From NCBI RefSeq assembly GCF_932526225.1, contig NC_064045.1:868001-932000 (forward strand): DNA of 64,000 bases. Direction: 5' to 3'. Below the pieces are notes generated by a model. The model was not told the origin of the DNA. It was given only the letters and a program-made list of their open reading frames with translations, and did no database searches. Position 1 is the first letter of the stretch, and each line of letters starts with the position of its first letter. The stretch comes from Nematostella vectensis. Taxonomy: Eukaryota > Cnidaria > Anthozoa > Actiniaria > Edwardsiidae. Positions 25,153 to 38,144 of this stretch are shown one piece after another. The position numbers and the translations under genes are program-made.

Positions 25153-26081
25153 ATGATGTTCTTTGTTGAAGGGAAGTCTCAAAACTTCTGGGTTGGACCG
25201 CATGTGGTACTTCTAAGAGCCTCTCGAGAGAACAAGCCTTATCTAGATTTTTTTGGTCCGTCCTGTCACGCCCAGGGCATGCACAAACACGTGTGGGCAC
25301 CAACCCCTATCACTTTTGTAATGGTCCTTTTTCCCTATCACAAGTCTGCTACTCATAACATTATGTGGTGTCATGGAGTAATTTACTCTAACATGAGAGA
25401 GAAAGCGTCTTTTGTTTTAATTTTATATTGAAACCTGTGTCAACAGGTGTAAAGTGTATTAACACTAGCTTTACACCTGTAAAATATCAGCAACTATCTG
25501 TGATAGAAGTGGCTGGCGTAATGACAGCTTGGCTTGCTTGAATCTCTGCCTTGTATTTGGCTAGAACTAGTTCTTTGATCTCGAACGGGTAAAGGGGCCC
25601 ATGCAGGTTATTTTTTTTCACGATATACACCTTATAATTATAATTGATGTCCATCGCAATCCCTGCTTCCTAAAGTTAGAGCCTAGTGCACCACTGGAGT
25701 CCAATGGACTCCGTGAAATTTAAAAATGCATACCGCTAGTTTTGCCGCTGTTAATTTATCATATACCATTGTCTGGTCTCGCAAATAAATAATAAGAGAT
25801 ACATTATATATTTCAATATATACAGAAATACTTTATATGTCAATATAATATAAGAGTCTCCAGAGGGACTTTGAAGGCTGTTCCAAAACTGTGCTTATTA
25901 TACATGTACGACCTACTTTGGGTTTAGAAGTTTGTGAGAAGTCATTGAATATCTTATTCGGTTTTGATTCTCTGGTTACTGACAAGTCCTGGTGCAGGTG
26001 CCAATAACCAGATTAGAAGAATTCTGGGCTCTTGTCAAAGTCGTATTCGTTTTTTATTTTTCGGTGTATTGAATAGTCCAC
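25153..26081 (+). repeat. Monomer 28: EVK / APTP / A4 / P4
   Basis: 929 bp. A 25156 (second codon ATG) is shared with monomers 38 and 69. T 25383 removes an ATG. TATGTCAATAT in the core and CCAATAACC in the junction are found only here and in monomer 38. Confidence 0.95.
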
Positions 26082-27009
26082 ATAGTGTTCTTTGTTGAAG
26101 GGAAGTCTCAAAACTTCTGGGTTGGACCGCATATGGTACTTTTAAGAGCCTCTCGAGAGAACAAGCCTTATCTAGATTTTTTTGGTCCGTCCCGTCACGC
26201 CCAGGGCATGCACAAACACGTGAGGGCACCAACCCCCATCACTTTTGTAATGGTCCTTCTTCCTTATCACAAGTCTGGTACTCTTAACATTATGTGGTGT
26301 CATGGAGTAATGTACTCTTACATGAGAGAGAAAGCGTCTTTTGTTTTAATTTTATATTGAAACCTGTGTTAACAGGTGTAAAGTGTAATAACACTAGCTT
26401 TAAACCTATAAAATATCAACAACTATCTGTGATAGAAGTGGCTGACGTAATGACAGCTTGGCTTGCTTGAATCTGCCTTGTATTTGGCTAGAACTAGTTC
26501 TTTGATCTCGAACGGGTAAAGGGGCCCATGCAGGTTATTTTTTTTTCACAATATACACCTTATAATTATAATTGATGTCCATCGCAATCCCTGCTTCCTA
26601 AAGTTAGAGCCTAGTGCACCACTGGAGTCCAATGGACTCCGAGAAATTTAAAAATTCATACTGCTAGTTTTGCCGCTGTTAATTTAACATATACCATTGT
26701 CTGGTCTTGCAAATAAATAATAAGAGATACTTTCTACATTTCAATATATACAGAAATACTTTGTATATTAATTTAATATAAGAGTCTCCAGAGGGACTTT
26801 GAAGGCTGTTCCAAAAATGTGCTTATTATACATGTACGACCTACTTTGGGTTTAGAAGTTTGTGAGAAGTCATTGAATATCTTATTCGGTTTTGATTCTC
26901 TGGTTACTGACAAGTCCTGGTGCAGGTGCCAATGGCCAGATTAGAAGAGTTCTGGGCTCTTGTCAAAGTCGTATTAGTTTTTTATTTTTCGGTGTATTGA
27001 ATAGTCCAC
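26082..27009 (+). repeat. Monomer 29: null / RAPTP / A1 / hybrid P4-P1
   Basis: 928 bp. Null head changes to SGTLN within the open frame. A 26388 and A 26403 disrupt the hairpin stem and loop; T 26370 is absent from the duplicate. A 26445 and C 26734 are shared with monomer 39. The junction starts as P4 and ends as GTATTAG. Confidence 0.95.
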
Positions 27010-27934
27010 ATGGTGTTCTTTGTTGAAGGGAAGTCTCAAAACTTCTGGGTTGGACCGCATATGGTACTTCTAAGAGCCTCTCGAGAGAACCAGCCTTATC
27101 TAGATTTTTTTGGTCCGTCCTGTCACGCCCAGGGCATGCACAAACACGTGTGGGCCGCACCCACCATCACTTTTGTAATGGTCCCTCTTCCTTATCACAA
27201 GTCTGGTACTCTTTACATTATGTGGTGTCATGGAGTAATGTACTCTTACATGAGAGAGAAAGCGTCTTTTGTTTTAATTTTATATTGAAACCTGTGTCAA
27301 CAGGTGTAAAGTGTATTAACACTAGCTTTACACCTATAAAATATCAACAACTATCTGTGATAGAAGTGGCTGGCGTAATGACAGCTTGGCTTGCTTGAAT
27401 CTGCCTTGTATTTGGCTAGAACTAGTTCTTTGATCTCGAACGGGTAAAGGGGCCCATGCAGGTTATTTTTTTTCACAATATACACCTTATAATTATAATT
27501 GATGTCCATCGCAATCCCTGCTTCCTAAAGTTAGAGACTAGTGCACCACTGGAGTCCAATGGACTCCGAGAAATTTAAAAATGCATACTGCTAGTTTTGC
27601 CGCTGTTAATTTATCATATACCATTGTCTGGTCTCGCAAATAAATAATAAGAGATACATTATATATTTCAATATATACAGAAATACTTTATATATTAATA
27701 TAATATAAGAGTCTCAAGAGGGACTTTGAAGGCTGTTCCAAAACTGTGCTTATTATACATGTACGACCTACTTTGGGTTTAGAAGTTTGTGAGAAGTCAT
27801 TGAATATCTTATTCGGTTTTGATTCTCTGGTTACTGACAAGTCCTGGTGCAGGTGCTAATGGCAAGATTAGAAAAGTTCTGGGCTCTTGTCAAAGTCGTA
27901 TTCGTTTTTTTTTTCGGTGTTTTGAATAGTCAAC
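27010..27934 (+). repeat. Monomer 30: EMQ / AAPT / A3 / P3
   Basis: 925 bp. T 27214, A 27537, A 27716, A 27864, A 27874 and A 27932 are shared only with monomer 40. Confidence 0.95.
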
Positions 27935-28863
27935 ATGCTGTTCTTTGTTGAAGGGAAGTCTCAAAACTTCTGGGTTGGACCGCATGTGGTACTTCTAAGA
28001 GCCTCTCGAGAGAACAAGCCTTATCTAGATTTTTTTGGTCCGTCCTGTCACGCCCAGGGCATGCACAAACACGTGTGGGCACCAACCCCTATCACTTTTG
28101 TAATGGTCCTTTTTCCCTATCACAAGTCTGCTACTCATAACATTATGTGGTGTCATGGAGTAATGTACTCTAACATGAGAGAGAAAGCGTCTTTTGTTTT
28201 AATTTTATATTGAAACCTGTGTCAACAGGTGTAAAGTGTATTAACACTAGCTTTACACCTGTAAAATATCAGCAACTATCTGTGATAGAAGTGGCTGGCG
28301 TAATGACAGCTTGGCTTGCTTGAATCTCTGCCTTGTATTTGGCTAGAACTAGTTCTTTGATCTCGAACGGGTAAAGGGGCCCATGCAGGTTATTTTTTTT
28401 CACGATATACACCTTATAATTATAATTGATGTCCATCGCAATCCCTGCTTCCTAAAGTTAGAGCCTAGTGCACCACTGGAGTCCAATGGACTCCGTGAAA
28501 TTTAAAAATGCATACCGCTAGTTTTGCCGCTGTTAATTTATCATATACCATTGTCTGGTCTCGCAAATAAATAATAAGAGATACATTATATATTTCAATA
28601 TATACAGAAATACTTTATATGTTAATATAATATAAGAGTCTCCAGAGGGACTTTGAAGGCTGTTCCAAAACTGTGCTTATTATACATGTACGACCTACTT
28701 TGGGTTTAGAAGTTTGTGAGAAGTCATTGAATATCTTATTCGGTTTTGATTCTCTGGTTACTGACAAGTCCTGGTGCAGGTGCCAATGGCCAGATTAGAA
28801 GAATTCTGGGCTCTTGTCAAAGTCGTATTCGTTTTTTATTTTTCGGTGTATTGAATAGTCCAC
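27935..28863 (+). repeat. Monomer 31: EVK / APTP / A4 / P4
   Basis: 929 bp. C at 27938 makes the second codon CTG, shared only with monomer 41. The junction carries GAATTC. Confidence 0.95.
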
Positions 28864-29790
28864 ATAGTGTTCTTTGTTGAAGGGAAGTCTCAAAACTTCT
28901 GGGTTGGACCGCATATGGTACTTTTAAGAGCCTCTCGAGAGAACAAGCCTTATCTAGATTTTTTTGGTCCGTCCCGTCACGCCCAGGGCATGCACAAACA
29001 CGTGAGGGCACCAACCCCCATCACTTTTGTAATGGTCCTTCTTCCTTATCACAAGTCTGGTACTCTTAACATTATGTGGTGTCATGGAGTAATGTACTCT
29101 TACATGAGAGAGAAAGCGTCTTTTGTTTTAATTTTATATTGAAACCTGTGTCAACAGGTGTAAAGTGTATTAACACTAGCTTTACACCTATAAAATATCA
29201 ACAACTATCTGTGATAGAAGTGGCTGGCGTAATGACAGCTTGGCTTGCTTGAATCTGCCTTGTATTTGGCTAGAACTAGTTCTTTGATCTCGAACGGGTA
29301 AAGGGGCCCATGCAGGTTATTTTTTTTTCACAATATACACCTTATAATTATAATTGATGTCCATCGCAATCCCTGCTTCCTAAAGTTAGAGCCTAGTGCA
29401 CCACTGGAGTCCAATGGACTCCGAGAAATTTAAAAATTCATACTGCTAGTTTTGCCGCTGTTAATTTAACATATACCATTGTCTGGTCTTGCAAATAAAT
29501 AATAAGAGATACTTTATACATTTCAATATATACAGAAATACTTTATATATTAATATAATATAAGAGTCTCCAGAGCGACTTTGAAGGCTGTTCCAAAAAT
29601 GTGCTTATTATACATGTACGACCTACTTTGGGTTTAGAAGTTTGTGAGAAGTCATTGAATATCTTATTCGGTTTTGATTCTCTGGTTACTGACAAGTCCT
29701 GGTGCAGGTGCTAATGGCCAGATTAGAAGAGTTCTGGGCTCTTGTCAAAGTCGTATTCGTTTTTTTTTTTCGGTGTTTTGAATAGTCCAC
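28864..29790 (+). repeat. Monomer 32: null / RAPTP / A2 then P3
   Basis: 927 bp. Like monomer 29 the open frame switches to SGTLN. T-run of 9 with CACAATAT. C at 29576 is shared only with monomer 42. The A2 core is joined to a P3 junction. Confidence 0.95.
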
Positions 29791-30721
29791 ATGGTGTTCT
29801 TTGTTGAAGGGAAGTCTCAAAACTTCTGGGTTGGACCGCATGTGGTACTTCTAAGAGCCTCTCGAGAGAACAAGCCTTATCTAGATTTTTTTGGTCCGTC
29901 CTGTCACGCCCAGGGCATGCACAAACACGTGTGGGCACCAACCCCTATCACTTTTGTAATGGTCCTTCTTCCCTATCACAAGTCTGCTACTCATAACATT
30001 ATGTGGTGTCATGGAGTAATGTACTCTAACATGAGAGAGAAAGCGTCTTTTGTTTTAATTTTATATTGAAACCTGAGTCAACAGGTGTAAAGTGTATTAA
30101 CACTAGCTTTACACCTGTAAAATATCAGCAACTATCTGTGATAGAAGTGGCTGGCGTAAAGACAGCTTGGCTTGCTTGAATCTCTGCCTTGTATTTGGAT
30201 AGAAGTAGTTCTTTGATCTCGAACGGGTAAAGGGGCCCATGCAGGTTATTTTTTTTCACGGTATACACCTTATAATTATAATTGATGTCCATCGCAATCC
30301 CTGCTTCCTAAAGTTAGAGCCTAGTGCACCACTGGATTTCAATGGACTCCGAGAAATTTTAAAATGCATACTGCTAGTTTTGCCGCTGTTAATTTAACGT
30401 ATACCATTGTCTGGTCTTGCAAATAAATAATAAGAGATACTTTATAAATTTCAATATATACAGAAATACTTTATATATAAATATAATATAAGAGTCGCCA
30501 GAGGGACTTTGAAGGCTTTTCCGAAAATGTGCTTATTATACATGTACGACCTACTTTGGGTTTAGAAGTTTGTGAGAAGTCATTGAATATCTTATTCGGT
30601 TTTGATTTATCTGGTGTACTGACTAGTCCTGGTGCAGGTGCCAATGGCCAGATTAGAAGAATTCTGGGCTCTTGTCAAAGCCGTATTCGTTTTTTTTTTT
30701 TCTGTGTTTTGAATAGTCCAC
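29791..30721 (+). repeat. Monomer 33: EVK / APTP / divergent A2 / P2
   Basis: 931 bp. The most diverged tail in the array: GAAGTAGTTC, CACGGTAT, GGATTTCAATGG, AATTTTAAAATG, AACGTATACC, TTATAAATTT, TATATAAATAT, GAGTCGCC, GCTTTTCCGAAAATG and AAGCCGTATT within about 30,200-30,690. The first change destroys the AGAACTAGTTCT palindrome. Confidence 0.95.
30656..30661. other. GAATTC junction variant (example)
   Basis: The junction reads AGAAGAATTCTGG in a subset of copies, chiefly those leading into null heads (monomers 7, 19, 24, 26, 29, 32, 36, 39, 42, 46, 48, 52, 55, 56, 62, 64) and into 34 and 44. Elsewhere it is AGAAGAGTTCTGG. Confidence 0.85.
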
Positions 30722-31648
30722 ATGGTGTTCTTTGTTAAAGGGAAGTCTCAAAACTTCTGGGTTGGACCGCATGTGGTACTTCTAAGAGCCTCTCGAGAGA
30801 ACAAGCCTTATCTAGATTTTTTTGGTCCGTCCTGTCACGCCCAGGGCATGCACAAACACGTGTGGGCACCAACCCCTATCACTTTTGTAATGGTCCTTCT
30901 TCCCTATCACAAGTCTGCTACTCATAACATTATGTGGTGTCATGGAGTAATGTACTCTAACATGAGAGAGAAAGCGTCTTTTGTTTTAATTTTATATTGA
31001 AACCTGTGTCAACAGGTGTAAAGTGTATTAACACTAGCTTTACACCTGTAAAATATCAGCAACTATCTGTGATAGAAGTGGCTGGCGTAATGACAGCTTG
31101 GCTTGCTTGAATCTCTGCCTTGTATTTGGCTAGAACTAGTTCTTTGATCTCGAACGGGTAAAGGGGCCCATGCAGGTTATTTCTTTTCACGATATACACC
31201 TTATAATTATAATTGATGTCCATCGCAATCCCTCCTTCCTGAAGATAGAGCCTAGTGCACCACTGGAGTCCAATGGACTCCGTGAAATTTAAAAATGCAT
31301 ACCGCTAGTTTTGCCGCTGTTAATTTATCATATACCATTGTCTGGTCTCGCAAATAAATAATAAGAGATACATTATATATTTCAATATATACAGAAATAC
31401 TTTATATGTTAATATAATATAAGAGTCTCCAGAGGGACTTTGAAGGCTGTTCCAAAACTGTGCTTATTATACATGTACGACCTACATTGGGTTTAGAAGT
31501 TTGTGAGAAGTCATTGAATATCTTATTCGGTTTTGATTCTCTGGTTACTGACAAGTCCTGGTGCATGTGCTAATGGCCAGATTAGAAGAGTTCTGGGCTC
31601 TTGTCAAAGTCGTAATTGTTTTTTTTTTCGGTGTTTTGAATAGTCCAC
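30722..31648 (+). repeat. Monomer 34: KVK / APTP / A4 then P3
   Basis: 927 bp. TTTCTTTT and CTCCTTCCTGAAGATAG. A 31485 and T 31566 are shared only with monomer 44. The junction has GTAATTG in place of GTATTCG. Confidence 0.95.
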
Positions 31649-32577
31649 ATGGTGTTCTTTGTTGAAGGGAAGTCTCAAAACTTCTGGGTTGGACCGCATG
31701 TGGTACTTCTAAGAGCCTCTCGAGAGAACAAGCCTTATCTAGATTTTTTTGGTCCGTCCTGTCACGCCCAGGGCATGCACAAACACGTGTGGGCACCAAC
31801 CCCTATCACTTTTGTAATGGTCCTTCTTCCCTATCACAAGTCTGCTACTCATAACATTATGTGGTGTCATGGAGTAATGTACTCTAACATGAGAGAGAAA
31901 GCGTCTTTTGTTTTAATTTTATATTGAAACCTGAGTCAACAGGTGTAAAGTGTATTAACACTAGCTTTACACCTGTAAAATATCAGCATCTATCTGTGAT
32001 AGAAGTGGCTGGCGTAAAGACAGCTTGGATTGCTTGAATCTCTGCCTTGTATTTGGATAGAAGTAGTTCTTTGATCTCGAACGGGTAAAGGGGCCCATGC
32101 AGGTTATTTTTTTCACGGTATACACCTTATAATTATAATTGATGTCCATCGCAATCCCTCCTTCCTGAAGATAGAGCCTAGTGCACCACTGGAGTCCAAT
32201 GGACTCCGTGAAATTTAAAAATGCATACCGCTAGTTTTGCCGCTGTTAATTTATCATATACCATTGTCTGGTCTCGCAAATAAATAATAAGAGATACATT
32301 ATATATTTCAATATATACAGAAATACTTTATATGTTAATATAATATAAGAGTCTCCAGAGGGACTTTGAAGGCTGTTCCAAAACTGTGCTTATTATACAT
32401 GTACGACCTACTTTGGGTTTAGAAGTTTGTGAGAAGTCATTGAATATCTTATTCGGTTTTGATTCTCTGGTTACTGACAAGTCCTGGTGCAGGTGCCAAT
32501 GGCCAGATTAGAAGAATTCTGGGCTCTTGTCAAAGTCGTATTCGTTTTTTTATTTTTCGGTGTATTGAATAGTCCAC
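31649..32577 (+). repeat. Monomer 35: EVK / APTP / A4 / P4
   Basis: 929 bp. GAAGTAGTT and CACGGTAT link its tail to monomer 33. T 31989 and A 32029 are shared only with monomer 45. T-run of 7. The duplication boundary falls in this copy after about 32,170. Confidence 0.95.
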
Positions 32578-33507
32578 ATAGTGTTCTTTGTTGAAGGGAA
32601 GTCTCAAAACTTCTGGGTTGGACCGCATATGGTACTTTTAAGAGCCTCTCGAGAGAACAAGCCTTATCTAGATTTTTTTGGTCCGTCCCGTCACGCCCAG
32701 GGCATGCACAAACACGTGAGGGCACCAACCCCCATCACTTTTGTAATGGTCCCTCCTCCTTATCACAAGTCTGCTACTCATAACATTATGTGGTGTCATG
32801 GAGTAATGTACTCTTACATGAGAGAGAAAGCGTCTTTTGTTTTAATTTTATATTGAAACCTGAGTCAACAGGTGTAAAGTGTATTAACACTAGCTCTACA
32901 CCTGTAAAATATCAGCAACTATCTGTGATAGAAGTGGCTGGCGTAAAGACAGCTTGGCTTGCTTGAATCTCTGCCTTGTATTTGGATAGAACTAGTTCTT
33001 TGATCTCGAACGGGTAAAGAGGCCCATGCAGGTTATTTTTTTTCACGATATACACCTTATAATTATAATTGATGTCCATCGCAATCCCTGCTTCCTAAAG
33101 TTAGAGCCTAGTGCACCACTGGAGTCCAATGGACTCCGAGAAATTTAAAAATTCCTACTGCTAGTTTTGCCGCTGTTAATTTAACATATACCATTGTCTG
33201 GTCTTGCAAATAAATAATAAGAGATACTTTATACATTTCAATATATACAGAAATACTTTGTATATTAATTTAATATAAGAGTCTCCAGAGGGACTTTGAA
33301 GGCTGTTCCAAAACTGTGCTTATTATACATGTACGACCTACTTTGGGTTTAGAAGTTTGTGAGAAGTCATTGAATATCTTATTCGGTTTTGATTCTCTGG
33401 TGTACTGACTAGTCCTGGTGCAGGTGCCAATGGCCAGATTAGAAGAGTTCTGGGCTCTTGTCAAAGTCGTATTAGTTTTTTATTTTTCGGTGTATTGAAT
33501 AGTCCAC
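32578..33507 (+). repeat. Monomer 36: duplicate of monomer 26
   Basis: 930 bp. Null head, residue 38 R, VPPP, AGCTCTACACC and GTAAAGAGGCCC all as in monomer 26. Confidence 0.95.
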
Positions 33508-34433
33508 ATGGTGTTCTTTGTTGAAGGGAAGTCTCAAAACTTCTGGGTTGGACCGCATATGGTACTTCTAAGAGCCTCTCGAGAGAACCAGCCTTATCTA
33601 GATTTTTTTGGTCCGTCCTGTCACGCCCAGGGCATGCACAAACACGTGTGGGCCGCACCCACCATCACTTTTGTAATGGTCCCTCTTCCTTATCACAAGT
33701 CTGGTACTCTTAACATTATGTGGTGTCATGGAGTAATGTACTCTTACATGAGAGAGAAAGCGTCTTTTGTTTTAATTTTATATTGAAACCTGTGTCAACA
33801 GGTGTAAAGTGTATTAACACTAGCTTTACACCTATAAAATATCAACAACTATCTGTGATAGAAGTGGCTGGCGTAATGACAGCTTGGCTTGCTTGAATCT
33901 GCCTTGTATTTGGCTAGAACTAGTTCTTTGATCTCGAACGGGTAAAGGGGCCCATGCAGGTTATTTTTTTTCACAATATACACCTTATAATTATAATTGA
34001 TGTCCATCGCAATCCCTGCTTCCTAAAGTTAGAGCCTAGTGCACCACTGGAGTCCAATGGACTCCGAGAAATTTAAAAATGCATACTGCTAGTTTTGCCG
34101 CTGTTAATTTATCATATACCATTGTCTGGTCTCGCAAATAAATAATAAGAGATACATTATATATTTCAATATATACAGAAATACTTTATATATTAATATA
34201 ATATAAGAGTCTCCAGAGGGACTTTGAAGGCTGTTCCAAAACTGTGCTTATTATACATGTACGACCTACTTTGGGTTTAGAAGTTTGTGAGAAGTCATTG
34301 AATATCTTATTCGGTTTTGATTCTCTGGTTACTGACAAGTCCTGGTGCAGGTGCTAATGGCCAGATTAGAAGAGTTCTGGGCTCTTGTCAAAGTCGTATT
34401 CGTTTTTTTTTTTCGGTGTTTTGAATAGTCCAC
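33508..34433 (+). repeat. Monomer 37: duplicate of monomer 27
   Basis: 926 bp. EMQ / AAPT / A3 / P3, no difference from monomer 27 noticed. Confidence 0.95.
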
Positions 34434-35362
34434 ATGATGTTCTTTGTTGAAGGGAAGTCTCAAAACTTCTGGGTTGGACCGCATGTGGTACTTCTAAGAG
34501 CCTCTCGAGAGAACAAGCCTTATCTAGATTTTTTTGGTCCGTCCTGTCACGCCCAGGGCATGCACAAACACGTGTGGGCACCAACCCCTATCACTTTTGT
34601 AATGGTCCTTTTTCCCTATCACAAGTCTGCTACTCATAACATTATGTGGTGTCATGGAGTAATTTACTCTAACATGAGAGAGAAAGCGTCTTTTGTTTTA
34701 ATTTTATATTGAAACCTGTGTCAACAGGTGTAAAGTGTATTAACACTAGCTTTACACCTGTAAAATATCAGCAACTATCTGTGATAGAAGTGGCTGGCGT
34801 AATGACAGCTTGGCTTGCTTGAATCTCTGCCTTGTATTTGGCTAGAACTAGTTCTTTGATCTCGAACGGGTAAAGGGGCCCATGCAGGTTATTTTTTTTC
34901 ACGATATACACCTTATAATTATAATTGATGTCCATCGCAATCCCTGCTTCCTAAAGTTAGAGCCTAGTGCACCACTGGAGTCCAATGGACTCCGTGAAAT
35001 TTAAAAATGCATACCGCTAGTTTTGCCGCTGTTAATTTATCATATACCATTGTCTGGTCTCGCAAATAAATAATAAGAGATACATTATATATTTCAATAT
35101 ATACAGAAATACTTTATATGTCAATATAATATAAGAGTCTCCAGAGGGACTTTGAAGGCTGTTCCAAAACTGTGCTTATTATACATGTACGACCTACTTT
35201 GGGTTTAGAAGTTTGTGAGAAGTCATTGAATATCTTATTCGGTTTTGATTCTCTGGTTACTGACAAGTCCTGGTGCAGGTGCCAATAACCAGATTAGAAG
35301 AATTCTGGGCTCTTGTCAAAGTCGTATTCGTTTTTTATTTTTCGGTGTATTGAATAGTCCAC
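34434..35362 (+). repeat. Monomer 38: duplicate of monomer 28
   Basis: 929 bp. Second codon ATG, GTAATTTACTC, TATGTCAATAT and CCAATAACC all present. Confidence 0.95.
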
Positions 35363-36290
35363 ATAGTGTTCTTTGTTGAAGGGAAGTCTCAAAACTTCTG
35401 GGTTGGACCGCATATGGTACTTTTAAGAGCCTCTCGAGAGAACAAGCCTTATCTAGATTTTTTTGGTCCGTCCCGTCACGCCCAGGGCATGCACAAACAC
35501 GTGAGGGCACCAACCCCCATCACTTTTGTAATGGTCCTTCTTCCTTATCACAAGTCTGGTACTCTTAACATTATGTGGTGTCATGGAGTAATGTACTCTT
35601 ACATGAGAGAGAAAGCGTCTTTTGTTTTAATTTTATATTGAAACCTGTGTCAACAGGTGTAAAGTGTAATAACACTAGCTTTAAACCTATAAAATATCAA
35701 CAACTATCTGTGATAGAAGTGGCTGACGTAATGACAGCTTGGCTTGCTTGAATCTGCCTTGTATTTGGCTAGAACTAGTTCTTTGATCTCGAACGGGTAA
35801 AGGGGCCCATGCAGGTTATTTTTTTTTCACAATATACACCTTATAATTATAATTGATGTCCATCGCAATCCCTGCTTCCTAAAGTTAGAGCCTAGTGCAC
35901 CACTGGAGTCCAATGGACTCCGAGAAATTTAAAAATTCATACTGCTAGTTTTGCCGCTGTTAATTTAACATATACCATTGTCTGGTCTTGCAAATAAATA
36001 ATAAGAGATACTTTCTACATTTCAATATATACAGAAATACTTTGTATATTAATTTAATATAAGAGTCTCCAGAGGGACTTTGAAGGCTGTTCCAAAAATG
36101 TGCTTATTATACATGTACGACCTACTTTGGGTTTAGAAGTTTGTGAGAAGTCATTGAATATCTTATTCGGTTTTGATTCTCTGGTTACTGACAAGTCCTG
36201 GTGCAGGTGCCAATGGCCAGATTAGAAGAGTTCTGGGCTCTTGTCAAAGTCGTATTAGTTTTTTATTTTTCGGTGTATTGAATAGTCCAC
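35363..36290 (+). repeat. Monomer 39: duplicate of monomer 29
   Basis: 928 bp. Same mosaic; C at 35651 is the ancestral-looking state where monomer 29 has T at 26370. Confidence 0.95.
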
Positions 36291-37215
36291 ATGGTGTTCT
36301 TTGTTGAAGGGAAGTCTCAAAACTTCTGGGTTGGACCGCATATGGTACTTCTAAGAGCCTCTCGAGAGAACCAGCCTTATCTAGATTTTTTTGGTCCGTC
36401 CTGTCACGCCCAGGGCATGCACAAACACGTGTGGGCCGCACCCACCATCACTTTTGTAATGGTCCCTCTTCCTTATCACAAGTCTGGTACTCTTTACATT
36501 ATGTGGTGTCATGGAGTAATGTACTCTTACATGAGAGAGAAAGCGTCTTTTGTTTTAATTTTATATTGAAACCTGTGTCAACAGGTGTAAAGTGTATTAA
36601 CACTAGCTTTACACCTATAAAATATCAACAACTATCTGTGATAGAAGTGGCTGGCGTAATGACAGCTTGGCTTGCTTGAATCTGCCTTGTATTTGGCTAG
36701 AACTAGTTCTTTGATCTCGAACGGGTAAAGGGGCCCATGCAGGTTATTTTTTTTCACAATATACACCTTATAATTATAATTGATGTCCATCGCAATCCCT
36801 GCTTCCTAAAGTTAGAGACTAGTGCACCACTGGAGTCCAATGGACTCCGAGAAATTTAAAAATGCATACTGCTAGTTTTGCCGCTGTTAATTTATCATAT
36901 ACCATTGTCTGGTCTCGCAAATAAATAATAAGAGATACATTATATATTTCAATATATACAGAAATACTTTATATATTAATATAATATAAGAGTCTCAAGA
37001 GGGACTTTGAAGGCTGTTCCAAAACTGTGCTTATTATACATGTACGACCTACTTTGGGTTTAGAAGTTTGTGAGAAGTCATTGAATATCTTATTCGGTTT
37101 TGATTCTCTGGTTACTGACAAGTCCTGGTGCAGGTGCTAATGGCAAGATTAGAAAAGTTCTGGGCTCTTGTCAAAGTCGTATTCGTTTTTTTTTTCGGTG
37201 TTTTGAATAGTCAAC
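36291..37215 (+). repeat. Monomer 40: duplicate of monomer 30
   Basis: 925 bp. CTTTACATT, GAGACTAG, GTCTCAAGAG, GGCAAGATT and GTCAACATGCTG all shared. Confidence 0.95.
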
Positions 37216-38144
37216 ATGCTGTTCTTTGTTGAAGGGAAGTCTCAAAACTTCTGGGTTGGACCGCATGTGGTACTTCTAAGAGCCTCTCGAGAGAACAAGC
37301 CTTATCTAGATTTTTTTGGTCCGTCCTGTCACGCCCAGGGCATGCACAAACACGTGTGGGCACCAACCCCTATCACTTTTGTAATGGTCCTTTTTCCCTA
37401 TCACAAGTCTGCTACTCATAACATTATGTGGTGTCATGGAGTAATGTACTCTAACATGAGAGAGAAAGCGTCTTTTGTTTTAATTTTATATTGAAACCTG
37501 TGTCAACAGGTGTAAAGTGTATTAACACTAGCTTTACACCTGTAAAATATCAGCAACTATCTGTGATAGAAGTGGCTGGCGTAATGACAGCTTGGCTTGC
37601 TTGAATCTCTGCCTTGTATTTGGCTAGAACTAGTTCTTTGATCTCGAACGGGTAAAGGGGCCCATGCAGGTTATTTTTTTTCACGATATACACCTTATAA
37701 TTATAATTGATGTCCATCGCAATCCCTGCTTCCTAAAGTTAGAGCCTAGTGCACCACTGGAGTCCAATGGACTCCGTGAAATTTAAAAATGCATACCGCT
37801 AGTTTTGCCGCTGTTAATTTATCATATACCATTGTCTGGTCTCGCAAATAAATAATAAGAGATACATTATATATTTCAATATATACAGAAATACTTTATA
37901 TGTTAATATAATATAAGAGTCTCCAGAGGGACTTTGAAGGCTGTTCCAAAACTGTGCTTATTATACATGTACGACCTACTTTGGGTTTAGAAGTTTGTGA
38001 GAAGTCATTGAATATCTTATTCGGTTTTGATTCTCTGGTTACTGACAAGTCCTGGTGCAGGTGCCAATGGCCAGATTAGAAGAATTCTGGGCTCTTGTCA
38101 AAGTCGTATTCGTTTTTTATTTTTCGGTGTATTGAATAGTCCAC
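37216..38144 (+). repeat. Monomer 41: duplicate of monomer 31
   Basis: 929 bp. Second codon CTG, EVK / APTP / A4 / P4. Confidence 0.95.

Larger units (their letters stand above)
22890..32170 (+). repeat. 10-monomer higher-order unit, copy 1 (9,281 bp)
   Basis: Covers the end of monomer 25 through most of monomer 35. It shares rare variants with copy 2 at a constant offset of 9,281: A at 25156, T at 25383, CCAATAACC near 26002, C at 26734, T at 27214, A at 27537, A at 27716, C at 27938, C at 29576, the divergent monomer 33 tail, A at 31485 and T at 31989. Outer limits are approximate: left of about 22,890 monomer 25 has AAAGTTAGAG where copy 2 has GAAGATAGAG. T at 26370 is the only base I saw that differs from copy 2. 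Confidence 0.95.
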
